Of a stretch of DNA of 64,000 nt, positions 1 through 13,507 are shown piece by piece (position 1 is the stretch's first letter; every line of letters starts with the position of its first letter). The DNA is from Echinostoma caproni. Its lineage: Eukaryota > Platyhelminthes > Trematoda > Plagiorchiida > Echinostomatidae. Made by a program: the position numbers and the translations under genes. The stretch covers positions 1 to 64,000 of the forward strand of contig UZAN01039762.1 of the NCBI GenBank assembly GCA_900618425.1. The letters run 5' to 3'. The notes beneath the pieces were generated by a model. It worked only from the letters and a program-made list of their open reading frames with translations, was not told the origin of the DNA and made no database searches.

Positions 1-3000
1 TAGAAGTATTTCCGATTTGGTATATCGACGAACAAATGCCATGATATTGACAAAAAGAACCTTCAAATTTGATGAGATGTGATAACACGAGATTGTAGCG
101 CAGCCAGTCAAAGGGCGCGCTTACCAAGTGTACGGTTCACAAAACCACTGTTTCACTAAAGGGAACTGGCGGACTGACTAATTTGTCATGTGTCACGTTG
201 CCTCAATTCAACTGCTTTGCATATGCATGAATGCTGTGGGTAATCGCCAAGATCCGATTCCCTACGGATGTCAAATTCTATTGGCCTGTCCCAAGAGTAT
301 TAGGTAAATTATCCCCGGGGACACCTATTTCCAAGTCTCAAGGTTGAATTTGACTGAATTTTCCAGTGCTGTTTATTGCGGGTAGCCATGTTAGTTCCAT
401 ATTTTATCGGCACAGGAATGCTGAATTACATGCAGAGATGATAATATTTTAGTCGTTTTTGCACGATTTCGGTTGATTGTGGTCTATGTTTACGACACGG
501 TAATGGGTGAAGTATTTGAAACAATCGGTGCCACCACGTTATCCGGCAATGGTAACCTGATTTTATGAACTGCGCAATGCAGTTCGGCATGAATTAAATA
601 CAAAGCATCATCGAAAGTCTTGTTCTCAGTGATTCTGTTAGCTACCAATCTATTCTCAATAAAACTGTTTAGCTGTGATAGGAGATAAATAGTTTGCTGT
701 ATCCTCCTGTCGTGGTTGAATGGGGAGCAACAGTGAAAGGGATGAAATATGGGCACTTAGAGGTGAATGATGTCATGGATAGTTACAAGTGTAGATTTTC
801 CTCATTGAGTTAGGAAAAGAGCAGAGACCTCAAATAGATTCCAAACTATTTATGAACGTGTGCTTGAATATCACCGCCGCAATATAAATTTACCCCCTCT
901 TCTAGTCGCCCATCAGCCTTCAACCACTTCAGCCCTCTAAATGAAAGTTGACTGCAACGTCTTCTGTACAATATATTTGAATAGAAATTACAATTCGATT
1001 ATTGATGATTATTCATAACACTCCGTTTGGACCTTATCAGCTAAATGTTTGACCACTGGTCTTTTCGTATCATCAATTATATTTTGAGCAATTAGTTGCT
1101 AAAAGGAGTTGGAAAACAATAAGATGAGTTCAGAGAACACGCCTCCCAGAGGCCGGAGCATGATAGGAGTATTGCAAAACTTACTCATATAGTTGTTTAC
1201 TGAAGTGTACCTTTTAAACATGAAAAGTTCATTTTCAGTGTTTCTTAACTATCGTATCAGAGTTTAAAAAGCACAAATCGCATCCAGTTCTCACAATCAG
1301 TTAGGGTTCACGATGGTTTATCTTCAGTACTACTCTTGGTTTATCTTAAACTTTTCAACAGCGATTTAATCTCTTTCTGATTGGTAATCTGTGGCAAAAT
1401 GGCACTGAACTGAAACGCCCAAATCCTCATTGAAATCAGTAATTTTCCAGATTACTAACCATCTAGTTCGCATATCAGCTTCCGATAACCAAAACAGTAG
1501 CCTTCATCGTCAATGCGTTTAAAGTTGTAATTGAAGTAGGTTTTGAATACAAACGCCTTGTGTCCATCTGCCAACAACTGAGCGAATCACTACGGGGATA
1601 AATACGTACACAAACAGAGGTTCTGAATCAGTTTTGGAGTGTGAGACATGCGCAACATTACTTATCGGGGCCAGAGTGCAGAGTTGTGGCTGATCACCAG
1701 ATTATCAGATCCTCGAATTCTTTCTTCTTTGATGCATACAGCCAAGGTAGGAAATGGTTCACAGTTATTCGTGGCCTTGGTGACACCAATGTCTGTGCTA
1801 GATTCTATTGATTGCTGAAATCAGTTTTAATAGTTTTCATTGTGTCGCTTTAATTATGGTGTAAAATGTCTCGTACATAATCCTTTAGTTCGGTTCAGAA
1901 GTGTTGTCAATAAAATCCTAAATGAAGTCGTCATTACCGATGAAGTGTTGCAGGATTGAAATATTGATATTCTTCACAATACCATTATCAGTGAATGAAC
2001 GTCCTCAATAAATCTATTTTCAAGCCATTACATCCAAGTTTGCTAGTTCGAATGTTTTCTACAAGGAAGAATCTACCCAGAATGTTGGTCAATAATACAA
2101 TTAATTTGGTTAATCGATTAGAGAATTACTTGAACAATCAATTACTTCAGTTCATTCATTCTTCGTGCACATGCATAAAAACATAATTACTCCCGTAATG
2201 TATTGAGAATAAAGTTATCGAATGCATTAATTTTGAAGTTTAGTTTTGAGTTCATAAATCACATCTGAAATTCGGTTAATCACCAAAAGGCTAACATTTC
2301 TCGGCTCGGTTGGCTCACAAAAATAAAACTACTTTTGAGAGAGGAGATATGATGCACCATCAACAGCACAACAGAACTGATACAAGCGTTGTTTTTTCTA
2401 CCGTAATAACCATAAATATACATCTGTTGTCTAAGATCATGCTTGTTTGCACTCAAAATGTGATCCGACATATCTTAGGAAGACTGTGAAGACCCCGAGA
2501 GACTCGTTCGTTATGCCTGCCAAAACTCGACTCGCTCCGAGTATATTCATTCAAACCTCCCATACAAAATAGATCAAAGCTTGAACTGAATGAATGGTTT
2601 CATTTAACTGGCTAGCTAGTTACAACAGTTTTATCGATTGTCTTTATAGAATAAAACTTAAAAGAAACTATTCACAGGACTGATCAATTGAACAGGTAGT
2701 ATCCTGACAGAACGGACATGATTATTTCTATATGGCCATTACAACCGAACCGCTTTTATTTGACTGATTGACACATTGTGCGTCCCAGTGCGAGTTCATT
2801 TACGGAAGACAATTACAAAGGTCGAATGAGGTGCCTATTTTCTTTTACATATGTAACTAGTTTGACCCGTTTAAGACTTTGGATGTATTAACTATAATGG
2901 GTGCAAATTAAAATCGCTTCTGTTCTTGTTGGACTGTAGCGGAACGTTTGCCGCCCTTTAGTTCATCCTATTCCCCTACCGATTGATGATCATTACTGAG

Positions 3001-6000
3001 TGACAGATGGAAGTACAAATGAGAAACGGCCACCACTGAAAACGCTTCTTATCATTCAATATAGAACTTAGATGCAGTTGCTTTTGTATCTCCTTTGCAT
3101 CGCCAACCCACATTATGAGATTCTGAATGAAGAAATCCAAGCTACTGAACCCAAGCATTACTACCAAGAAAGCAGGTGGGCTTTGATTTACAAGGAAATT
3201 TATGGTGCAGTAGGTGGTAAACACTACTGGGCAGCAGTTTTGCCTTTGTTGAAGTGTGGTGACCATTTTCTTTTCTGTACAGCGGTAGTTTCGCGGTTCT
3301 GATTGTGAATGCTTCTGTCATTGCCAAATGACGTTACCGAATGTACTCTGTCTTGTTTTGGGACACTTTGTAGATAACTTTAGATGTATCGTTGTTTATA
3401 TGGTTCCCGGGATCCTGAGCCACAATCGCACTTATTATTGCTTTTTATGTGTCCTGCGTTAGTCATATCGGTTAATGTTCTCTGAGCTTTTGTGAAAACT
3501 GTCTGATCGTTCGTCTCACTTAACGTACTGAAAATCTGCGAGTGAAGAAATACAAGTTCATAGATGAGGAGAGGACAGACGGTTAATACTCAAGGTTTTT
3601 ACAGAGCTTTTGCCGTGTCGTTCCCAATATTTGCTTAGCATTATCCAAACATAATCATACTGTTTTCAGCGGTTAGATTTGTTGATATGTGCCCCACCTA
3701 TCACGCGACATAGGATGCCGTGGTGTTATGCATGTCATATCAAGTTAAACATTGATCGCTAAATAGTACAGATATATTATACAAACGTCGGTGAAAATGT
3801 CATGCCACTGGAATAGTACTTGGTATATCAGAATCAAAGAGCTCCAAGTGCTCCATCACCTAATTTAAATACTTGATGTGGGGGTAGTTATTTGTTTCCA
3901 CTATTTCATCATAGAATCAAAAGTGAGACAGTAGGTCTTATGGTGATCGAGAATATGAATTTCAGGCGAGAGAATTTCTAAGAGCCACAAAAACATTATT
4001 GATAGTCTTTAAAACTACCTTTCCAGGACTCGACAACCATGCATAAGTTTGCTACTAATGCTGAACTTGGAAAAAGCGACAGAAAAGTAACTTGAAGTAC
4101 CTAGTGTTTGTGAGAGAAAANNGATCTTTTAGGTCAATGGTAATGTAAAAATTGCTTGTTAGAAAAATAGTGGATAATCATTGTTCGCAAGCTCGCATCG
4201 ACTTTGTCTCCGGTCGCTTTTGTAAGCGGCAGCCATCCGCAATATCCACGATGGTAGCTCATTTTTAAGCAGGACTTTAAGGCATAAACTGGAAAGAAAC
4301 TGTAATTCAGCACACCACTTATTTAAATGTAATTTCTGTGTTATGAGCGACAATTGCAATTTTTTGATGTCGAGATTTTATTCAGTTGGTTGCTTGTCAT
4401 CTGTTACCAATGAAGAAATCCGACCATTCCACCTGCTAGGATTATGAATTTAACGCAGTCGGATAGGGTTCCATGATTCNCCGCTGCTATAATTCGGCGA
4501 ATCACGTCGTTAGTCTTCTCAACAGAAATAAAAATACCTGCGACTTACTCTCCTCGTTATCTATGTAGGAGGAACGGCTTGTGAAAATAACTCCCCACAT
4601 TAATAATTTATGATCATGACGATGGTAGAGAACTGGGTACGAAAACGCTTAGACGTTTTCGCGTTCCGCTTTTCCCAGAAGTTTCAGTTCCGGTTTGCGT
4701 TGCATGCCATGTTTTTGGATGAGTCCAATAAATAGAGCGGTATGGGACTGGCCTAGTCGGTAGTCGGTTGGTTAGTCGTTTTATTTTGATTGGGGTTGAA
4801 GCAGTAAGACAGCATAAATCGCGCTGGCTAATTGAAATGGACAGATGATCGAGAACAAACGAAAATCGCAAACCAGGGTATTGTACTTCATTCACGGTAA
4901 GGGAAAACGATGCAATTTTGACTAGGGTTCTCGAATTTTAAGGTTAAATTTTACACACAATAGTTTCTTGCGATTTGCTCATATAGCAACAGAAAATATA
5001 GCAACAAACAGTTGTTTTGTGCACCACGGATGATTCACGTTAGACACTCGTATCCACATCAGGTTTGCCCAATGATAGAATATTACTTACAATAAATTTT
5101 TCATTTCCGTTGAAATCTTCCGGAGCACTAAATTTAATCATTCGTGCACTTAGCTTTTAACTGACATCATATGTCATCTTGCCAGTAAATAAAATGCTAC
5201 CTGGTTAAAGCTATTTCCCAGATTTGTCTAATTTTCTCATCCATTATAAATTGAATGACTTGTGGTTTTCAGAGTTTTTATCAGCTGTCACAAAGCAACT
5301 TGATAAAATTCAATGAGGGAAAGCCTCGAATGACAATGCTAACCTCAAGCAATTGTATTCACTTTCTTCAGAAGCTCCGGCTTTGTTTGACTACCGTGAT
5401 ATGAATGCGATGAAGTTGGGGTTTCAGTTGAAAATCCCAACTGAGAGTTGAAGTTTATTTGTTTTGCGAACTGTCTGATAAGTTCGTATGAAGTTCTGAG
5501 TTTTAGCTTTTTTCGAAAGCGAATTACTTTAATTGGTGTTGTTAATTTAGCCCCAACAAAGAATTCCAGGCAAAAATTGTTAAGTTTATTAGGAGACCTC
5601 ACATTTACACGGAGAATTAAAGATTTAACCTTGGCCACGATTCACCATTCCGCTTTTTTTGCATCGGGCGATTGTGTATTTCACTCTTGGTGCCACCATT
5701 CTGATTGCGTGGTTGCTCACACTTGATTTGTACTATTCTTTGTTGCACAAGTGTGCGGAATACAGTACGTCAGGTAGCTTGCATGAAATACATTTTGCCT
5801 AGGGTGACCTTCAACCCGAGAAGCAAGCCTTAATCGAATAAACACAAATTGTATTAGATTCATTTAGCTGCAAACGAAGTGGAACAGTTAGGCACATAAA
5901 AGTCGGATCAGTCGTTTTTGATTCTTGCGGCTATGTGAGAAGTTTGAGTAGCATCAGTTTCTCGGTCATATAGAATTTTGGATTCTGGATAGTCCTTTTA

Positions 6001-6900
6001 CTTGTTGCATCCAGTCTTTCCTGGTACATTCAGTGAAAACTTCTCATGAAACTGTGCTTTAGAAAACTGAACTGAGTTTAGATTTCTGGAGCATGTGCAG
6101 ATTACACATTGTAAAACGTTTGATTAATACTGCAATGTATCGTTTGCAACCTCTTACGTGTAGTTTACGTCAATCGTTGATACATATCACTTCAGTCTCC
6201 CTGTAAACACGTGATATAGGAAATGATTGTGAATTGAAGCCGTAAAAATAAAATTCAACACGTCAGAATTATCGCGGTATTCTGGTAGATACCTTGAATG
6301 ACATAAAATCGTGTATAGTGTCCGCATGTGTGGGTTCAAACCCGTTCAAGTCTTCTAACCTTTCGGTAGATAAGTGTGATGAACAACGTAACGATTATGT
6401 ATCCAAATGCCGAAAACAGCTCACCTGTCATGCCAAATGATAACCGCGCAACTTTCTTCCATACTTCAGTAAACAACAACAGTGTTTATGCCCGTTGATT
6501 GCCATGCTTTGAGTTAAAAAATTTACGAGGTGTGATAGTGTGGGGTTGGATTTTTAAGGGGAAATCTCAATGCATAAATGAGCGATAACAAACGTATGAC
6601 ACTCCTCCTGATTCACTCACACTGGTTACATATTTGAAACCGCACAGTTCACGATGAGTGACAGTCAGCATAGCACTTTGCCATACGGTGTCCGTCATAA
6701 TACGGTGTAAACAATCTACTGTTACCGGAGTCGTTCGAGTGAAACGGAAATCTTTGTGCTAATCAATCGGAATGCGAGTAGACCCGCTGCAGCTGTATCG
6801 TGTTCCTCAGAAATCTCAATTGCACGAGGACAGCCAAATCCCTCAGCTCATTAATTATGAATGACCGAAGGTACTTAGTTTCACGAAATTGTGTGAAGAT
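1..6900. other. No supported gene; intergenic or intronic sequence
   Basis: A+T-rich sequence with only short open frames that lack recognisable domains or convincing splice signals. Ambiguous bases lie at 4121-4122 and 4480. Apart from a possible SINE remnant near 4.93-5.01 kb (listed separately) I see no repeat, RNA or coding feature I can support. Confidence 0.6.
4925..5010 (+). repeat. Possible family A SINE remnant
   Basis: The stretch ending in AAACAGTTGTTTTGTGC (17 bases, near 5008-5024) is identical to the helix III and stem I part of the hammerhead remnant near 29,426-29,442. About 60 bases upstream is a B-box-like GGGTTCTCGAATTTTAAGG, at a spacing similar to the other copies. No A box or ribozyme 5' core is seen, so this is a weak call that could be coincidence. 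Confidence 0.25.
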
Positions 6901-6964
6901 TCGAACGAGTTAGTTAGTCATCCGACCAAAACGGCAACAACAATGGCGAACCACAGATACAATT

Positions 6965-7125
6965 TCATCCAGTACAATTGTCCTCGTAGAGACTGCATAG
7001 ATAATAATCTACCGGTTGAATGGTAATGATTTTGGGCCAAACCCGGTTCAAACTCGGCCGCACGACTGTGTATCACCTTTTTGGTATGCGGCACATTTAT
7101 CCGGGCTGATGAGTCACCCAGCGAA
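6965..7125 (-). mobile_element. tRNA-headed SINE remnant (family A), decayed hammerhead
   Basis: Read on the minus strand, a B-box-like GAGTTTGAACCGGG (7042-7055) is preceded by a tRNA-like TTCGCTGGGTGACTC (near 7110-7125). About 45 bases after the B box is GTCTCTACGAGGACAATTG (near 6975-6993). This resembles a hammerhead stem II hairpin (GTC...GAC) from which the following GAAAC has been lost. The 5' core CTGATGAG appears degraded to CTATGCAG. The layout matches the better copies at 31.0 and 57.0 kb, but divergence is high. Confidence 0.4.
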
Positions 7126-7199
7126 CTGAGAGAATGATTGAGTGGGACAAGTCTGAATTGGGAGGTCAAAGAAGAACGGGATGGGTTAGGAATTGGATG

Positions 7200-10100
7200 G
7201 GCCTGGTCAGAAACGGAACAAGGCTAGACCCGCGCGCGTTCCTTTTGTTGCTGTCCGAATTTCAGTAAAGAACAATCTAGTTTTCTGATGACGAGGGTGA
7301 TGATGACGGCAGAAAGAAGAGATAATGAAGCGACAGAAAGAGGGAGAGCGGTCGAGAGCGTGCATGCACGCTAAATCTACCATTTGGACGAAAATGAACT
7401 AAACGTGTCAGTATTTCATACGATCTGATCTGTGAAGATCGATTCTTGGATGGGATACACTGTAAAATGTCTACCCTGAGTGGATTTTGGCAAATTTAGT
7501 TTGCAATAGAAATGATGAGTTGTTCAACTACAAGGACTTAGTTTTCTTATTTGGATGTTCTATATATGATTGATTTGATGTTGGTTGAAAATGGCCAAAA
7601 TCCTGAAGGATATTATTTATTTCATTCTGTTTTGCATAATTATATATGTAATGAGTTGACGCATCATTTGCGTCCTGATAGTACCCATTGATTTTCACGG
7701 CGTGAGATGTGATCAATTGAATCTATGTTTACACATCATGTCCTGAGGAGCACTTAGTGAAAATAACCAATGCTGTCACTGTTACTATTTGCATTCCATC
7801 ATTTACATAACATTCAGGTCGGGACTCCAGTTTAGACCACGGATGAAAATAACCTTGCCATTGAAAGTCGGATGTGATTCGCTGTTAAGTGTCTCGTCCT
7901 CAGCAGACGTGTTTACTGAGAGTTCTGAACTGGAGAACAATAAAAAAGGAGCTGAGAGTCATGTGAACACTGAATATTGACAAACTGTATTGACACAACG
8001 TGAGGTAATTCCTGTTGTTTGATTATGGGACTACAGTAAACACACTGACTGCGCGAGAGATGTACTGAATGTGGGAATTCAAATCATATTTTGGAATAAA
8101 AATTGATGAGATTGAATGCATTGAGTTATGAAGCCTGCACAAACTTGTGCTTGTTCAAATTTCTGTGGAAGACTTAAATCTGGAATTAGCCAAATCATAT
8201 TGCATGACTAGTCTTTTGACCGGACTTATGTGAATTCCAGACATGCTGATGTGAATGATATTTGGATAGCAGTTGAGGAACCGTAAACGACAGTTGCCTT
8301 TCTGGTTTGTTGCCTTAAATAATTAGCCTGGTGGCGGACAGCTTTAGATGTTCCTGTTTTAATGAAGACAGTTTTGAATACCTGTTCGCTGGAATCCAAT
8401 TGAGCATAAAAGGTGACATGTTTAAATGAAATTAGATGAGATCCAGTGAGGAATAATCGAAATCATTTTAGAACACCAGTGCTGATCGGACAACGACAGT
8501 ATGTGGTCAATACAAACTTCAATTAGTGTGTTGAAAGATTTACCATGAGCTACATACTGTACCCATCAGTTTCATTTCCAATGAAGGGATGAAATCTGAC
8601 ACTGTGTGGTTTCTGATGAGATTGTTCACAGTATTTGGGATAACATCTTTCACCGTGTGTGTTGTGTGTTCCTTATTTTCAGAGGAAAAATGTAATTCAT
8701 TCTCATAGACTATGTTCTCGGTATTCACACCCACATCAGGTGTGACCTTTAATATGGTCACAATTTTTTTTGCAAGTTTTCCCTATCGCTGCATATGAAG
8801 TGAAACAGAAGCATAAAACTGTCATGATAGTACATCGATGAGATTCACGGTGAGTGAAATTCTTTTCCTTTCTTTTTAATATACGGAGCAGGGGACAGTT
8901 TAGATAGATAGATACTAAGCGTACCTCTGGTGAACTGTGTTACGTATTGTGAATGCTCCACGCTCTTTCCTTTTGTATTTTCAAAATAAGACTGATATCC
9001 CGCTCAAAAATACTGAATCCTACAGAATCACTCAATAAATTTATGAAGGAGAGCTAAGAGCCGGATCAGTATAGAAACTCAAACTTGATCTCAAGTTTGG
9101 AATGTAAACATTTTCAAAATAGGGTAGAGTTAGTTCTTGTGGCCATCGTGGAGCATAGAGTGGAGCGCAGAAATCACTTTTTTGAATGAGAAAATCGCCA
9201 GCTTCGAGAAGTATAAAAGCTCAACTAGTAAACAAAACACTTACTAGTATATTCAGGGGACAATTCTAAGTAGTTCTGGAACAATCGAGAGAATCGGTAC
9301 GTCGTCTTTCTTATTACATTTTTAGGACTTGATTTCATTTCCCTCAAATTATCTTAGGCTACCAATTTGGACAGCAGATAAAATGTCGTAAATTAAAACA
9401 AGCTTTTCTCCGTTACTTCCTGACTAGTCTGTCCAATGATCCTCGAGAGAATAAAACTTGGCTGGTTGTATTTGCAACCAGGTGTTTCTGCTTATCACTT
9501 TTGCCTGGTTTACTGTTTACAAAATATAAGCGAAAATGTTACACCTCTAATTAGTCTGGAAAAGAGGAATCGCATGCATATGTGCCAAACCTGGGTGTGA
9601 TTTTGGTAGTAATGACTGTTCACGAAATACGTAAAACACTAAATTAGGTAGAATAAAATCAGGAATGACCAGTAACACCTGAGTGTTTTCAAGAATTCTT
9701 CTTGTACGTTGTACAGTAAAATACTCGATGGTATTCGTTTAAACAAAATTTTTACGAAATCCAAAGTTTTGTTATTTTTTATAAAAACGGTAAGTAGTGC
9801 CTCAAAGTGAAGAATTAGGCTCATAAATTTCATTTTAATTCAAAAACAAATTCATATTGATTGAACATATGTGCGGTTTATTAAAGCCATGAAAAATCCT
9901 TTTTCTCAACAGTACCACCGTTTTGTGAACTTTTAAATCATGCACATATTTGTGTTTATGTTTTAACAACCAAAAGAGTCTGCGGTGAATGACTAATAAT
10001 TAAATCGAAATGACTTCAGCGTTATCGGGAATGAAATTCGGTTTATTTTACTGGGTGTGTGCACATCATTTTGGAGCACTTGTTGCATGCAAGCTATTTC

Positions 10101-11160
10101 ACCTACCAGGTGACGGTGTAGGGATGAATAGTTTGGAGCACGACATTCAGTCGTGCATTCCAATCCAGTCCAATTTCACACGGCATGAATCTGACGCCCG
10201 GTGCACTTGACTTTGGCGGCTGGTCCACCTACGAAGCCCCACGGCCTTTACAAAGTGGAAACCGGAATAGGATTCTGTGCGAAAAGGCAATTCATAAATT
10301 TCACTTATTCACTGAATTGACGGTAAAGTTTCTTGTTCAATCTGAAGGTGAATTTGTTCCGAGGGACTTCACAACATAAATAACTGAAGCAATTGATAAA
10401 GATGCATTGCTACTATGTAAGTAAATGAAGTCACTCTCCTCCTATGTACCAAATTTCAGCGATGGCTTACCCTGAATAGTACTTGCTGTTCTCTTATTGC
10501 TTTGCATTAAAATGCTCACGAGCTATTTATGACGAAAAGGTGACCTCAGTCAGTTCAATTTCAAAACGTTTCCCAAGGCGAGTTAAGTATAGAGTTTGAT
10601 ATTTTATCTCTGTATTCAAAAGGGTTTTGAAAAATGTGGTAAAGCGTTAAACTCGAGAGAGACTAGCCTCATGGTTTTAATTTTCTTTCACAGCCTCGTA
10701 GATTTTGCATTTGGCTAGGTGGAGTTTAACTGGGGTTGTGTGATTCCCGGCAATGCAAAACGTTCAAGGGGGATGATTTGTCCACTTAAAGAGGCATGCA
10801 TTCTACTCTGTTCTCCGCCGAATAATGAAGTTGAACATGGCGCTCATACTAACTTCATACATTAACAGCTGCTGTTAGCACGATGATCTAATTCATAATC
10901 GAAGTTTGATTTTTTATATAGCCTTTCAGTGCACAACCAAAACGTGCAGAACCAAACGTCTCACACCGATATCTTCTAATAATACATCATTTTCTCATGT
11001 TGTGGCAATCTTTCCAGCAAATTGTTAAATTCATCAAAACATTAATCGTTCACCTTTTCGTAGATTTTAAATCGTCGATAACATGGTTTCTAACATCTTG
11101 GACCCCTGTTTAGTCGAGCAATCGAGAATCAAGGTCTATCAACATCGGAGTTCCTTTCTC
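7200..11160. other. No supported gene
   Basis: Only short frames without recognisable domains. A small perfect inverted repeat, CAAACTTGA/TCAAGTTTG with a 2-base spacer, lies at 9080-9099. Nothing else was identified. Confidence 0.6.
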
Positions 11161-11213
11161 AAAGATGGATGAATAACCATGAAGATTCAATTTCACCCGT
11201 TCACCAAAAATAG

Positions 11214-11294
11214 CAATTTGTTTGCAAACGTTCCATCATCAGTCGAAATAAAGAGATCACTTCGGCTGGTGAGGAAATGTTTGCAAACAAATTG
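11214..11294. repeat. 34-bp inverted repeat with GTTTGCAAAC core
   Basis: Left arm 11214-11247 (begins CAATTTGTTTGCAAACGTT) and right arm 11261-11294 (ends ATGTTTGCAAACAAATTG) are reverse complements with a few mismatches, separated by 13 bases. A third, direct copy of the right arm lies at 11855-11888. The shared core AAACGTTTGCAAA also occurs at about 19588-19600, just upstream of the PLE coding region. An origin in PLE terminal sequence is possible but only inferred. Confidence 0.55.
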
Positions 11295-11854
11295 CCAAGC
11301 TCAGGGAACAGGGGAAAATAAATTCATTCCCACCGAGCTGAGAAAGTCGGCTTTCAATACTGTGACAAAACTGATGTTTATACATGTTTTGTGAACCGCA
11401 TCAGGTGCGCACAGTCGGTCCTAGCGGACCGATTGTCTATTGTAAAGCATCAGATTGAAGTGTGCAATAAATACAGCGGTTGTATTTTATTTCTGTCGCC
11501 TTTTGGTACCTAAAAAAGTGAACGAAATCACCTTATGGCATTAGTTATGAGACATTGTAACTGGTGCACAGTTTTTATACCACTGAACCTAGTACCAACG
11601 AACATCAAAATGATTTTGAACAGGCTTGAATAATCAGGGAATCGGTTGCATTCAGGCATGCGTAAGAAAGACACAAGGGTTATAGAAAAACAAAGTTTAT
11701 TAGGTGATCACTGAGCAATCGGTTGTACGGGTAACCAATTTGTTCATTTCACAGTTGAATCAAAGTTAAACGATCCTAGTTTGAAATACCTGAGACCTGC
11801 AAATTGATTCTCGCAGCTCGATGAACTTCACTTCACAAGCATTGACGATGGCAA

Positions 11855-11900
11855 CTCGGCTGGTGATGAAACGTTTGCAAATCAATTGCCAAGCTCGGCG
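11855..11900 (+). repeat. Second copy of the GTTTGCAAA repeat arm
   Basis: CTCGGCTGGTGATGAAACG followed by TTTGCAAATCAATTGCCAAG matches the right arm of the 11.2 kb inverted repeat over about 45 bases (TTCGGCTGGTGAGGAAATG then TTTGCAAACAAATTGCCAAG). It lies about 70 bases upstream of the RTE insertion site, so the RTE probably landed next to an older repeat. Confidence 0.55.
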
Positions 11901-11967
11901 AAATGGAATACTTGAGCCCGACGGACGTTAGCGCTTTGTAAAAGTGCATCGCATATCATATTATATC

Positions 11968-11980
11968 TAGTCTGTTAAAT
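11968..11980 (+). repeat. Left target-site duplication of the RTE insertion
   Basis: TAGTCTGTTAAAT here matches TAGTCTGTCAAAT at 15563-15575 (12 of 13 bases). The two copies flank the RTE element exactly, one before its GC-rich 5' end and one directly after its AAGT-type tail. This is the signature of target-primed reverse transcription. Confidence 0.8.
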
Positions 11981-12350
11981 GGGGTGTATGGTGTACTCGG
12001 TAGGAGTAGCACCTCCGACTCGGATGGCTGTCGGCCCCTTTGGGGCATCCCCCGTTCTTTGGTCTCCATCGGGTGCTCAGCTCTCATCTGTGGCTCCCAG
12101 AAGCTGTTTGGATGCTACAGTGGCTACACCCCAGTAAACCGCTCGACAGGCGGGTCAAACCAGGTTGAGGGTAACCGGGAGCTCAACTCCCGGCGAGTCG
12201 GTGTCTAACGTACGTGTTGTGCTGACGAAGTGGATTTTCCGACTCAGCGGCCGAGACAATGACTCCGTACTCACCAGGGCTGCATGGACCCTTGTTCAGC
12301 TAGCGACTGTCAATGGCGTATGAGCTCCTTCCAGAGGGCCACCGGCGACG
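11981..12350 (+). other. RTE 5' leader
   Basis: GC-rich sequence between the left target-site duplication and the first endonuclease-bearing frame. It contains a short open frame (11984-12208) with no recognisable domain. By position it is the 5' untranslated or N-terminal leader of the RTE, possibly with an internal pol II promoter. No ribozyme core was seen in it. Confidence 0.6.
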
Positions 12351-12869
12351 ATGCGTTATCTTCCTGTTGCCTTGCAGTTAGCACTTGGATGTGCAAAGGC
12401 TAGAGATGCCAACTCAACCCAGAGCTGGGTGACGATGGGGACGTTTCCTGTACCCAACTCCCAAAACGTTTCATGGATATCCACTCAGCCTGTCTTGCTA
12501 ATCATGCTACGGCGTNCGGGAAGCGACGCGCCCTGTGCTCCTCCAGTGGCCCGGGCGACAAGTATGCGCACTGGACACCTCAAACTATGCAAAACTTCTT
12601 ACATTGGATGCCGGAATGTAAGAACACTCTTAGATGCCTGGAGTCAGGTACGCGCGCTGCATGATAATCAGCTGGATATTACATACCTCTCAGAAGTCAG
12701 ATTGGCGCGCTCCGGCTCCAAAAGTATAAAAATCTCAGGTATTGATAGCCATAACTGGCTGTACCACAGCGGTAACGAAACGTCGGGTCAACACGGAGTG
12801 GCACTTGCTTTAAGCCATCGGGCTAANCTTTACTTTCCTAGAAACCGGTATTCTCTAGGATTGCAGTAG
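12351..12869 (+). pseudogene. RTE endonuclease, N-terminal part (broken)
   Basis: Translation of this frame gives the start of an apurinic-endonuclease-like domain. IGCRNVRTL corresponds to the family's IGTWNVRTL (the Asn is retained, the Trp replaced), and ITYLSEVRL retains the catalytic Glu. A Gly-rich QHGVALALSH follows. In non-LTR elements this domain nicks genomic DNA to prime reverse transcription. Unknown bases at 12516 and 12827 fall in the frame. A frame change between about 12830 and 12900 separates it from the rest of the domain, so it is a fragment of one broken ORF. Confidence 0.85.
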
Positions 12870-12889
12870 CCCGATTCAAGGGTCATCAA

Positions 12890-13507
12890 GCAAACCTCAC
12901 AGTGATCGCTGTCTACGCCCCGACTCTCCCATCTGACAACAACGTCAAGGATGGCAGCCTTCAATCGTTTCTTAATGAAATACCCAAACGGGATGTACTT
13001 GCCATAGCAGGGGACTGGAACGCTCGAACTGGTCCACAAGCAGAGGCCACGGAGCACATCATAGGGAGGTTTGGCCTGGGCCAGCGCTGCGAGAATGGCG
13101 ACAGACTACTCAGCTTTGCCGATTATAATCGATTGTGTATCACCAACACGCGATTTCAACATCCAAAAAGGCATCTTCTAACGTGGTACTCTTACGACGG
13201 CCGAACGGCGCATCAAATTGATTACGTCCGCATCCGTTCACGATGGGTTTCTTCGATTGAAGAGTGTCGATCCTATCGCGGGGCTAAATGTGGGAACCAA
13301 AGCGGATCTGATCACCTACTAGTTCGCGCGAAAGTTAGACTCCATCTAACTACTCGCAGGAAGACCGTCCCCTCAAAACGTTTAAATGCGCTTCCACTGG
13401 AGAACAGCGAGAAATGCCAGACACTAATGGGCATGATAACTGCACAACAGTCAAACGATCCCCCCGATACACAAGGTAACACAGGGAGCTCGGTTGAAAC
13501 TCAGTGA
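12890..13507 (+). pseudogene. RTE endonuclease, C-terminal part (broken)
   Basis: The domain continues in a new frame. It contains IAVYAPTLPSD, the metal/DNA-binding AGDWNARTG, the TWYSYDGRTAHQIDYV block and the catalytic GSDHLLVRAKVRLHL. The Asp, Asn and His that the fold needs are all present, so the decay is by frameshift and stop rather than active-site loss. An in-frame TGA ends the segment at about 13507 and the same frame reopens at once. Confidence 0.85.

Noticed and set aside
7104..7130. Plus-strand CTGATGAGTC resembling a hammerhead core
   Set aside because: No GAAA, helix III or cleavage triplet follows; the sequence is the reverse complement of the A-box region of a minus-strand SINE.
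8605..8635. Plus-strand CTGATGAG
   Set aside because: No second core motif within range.
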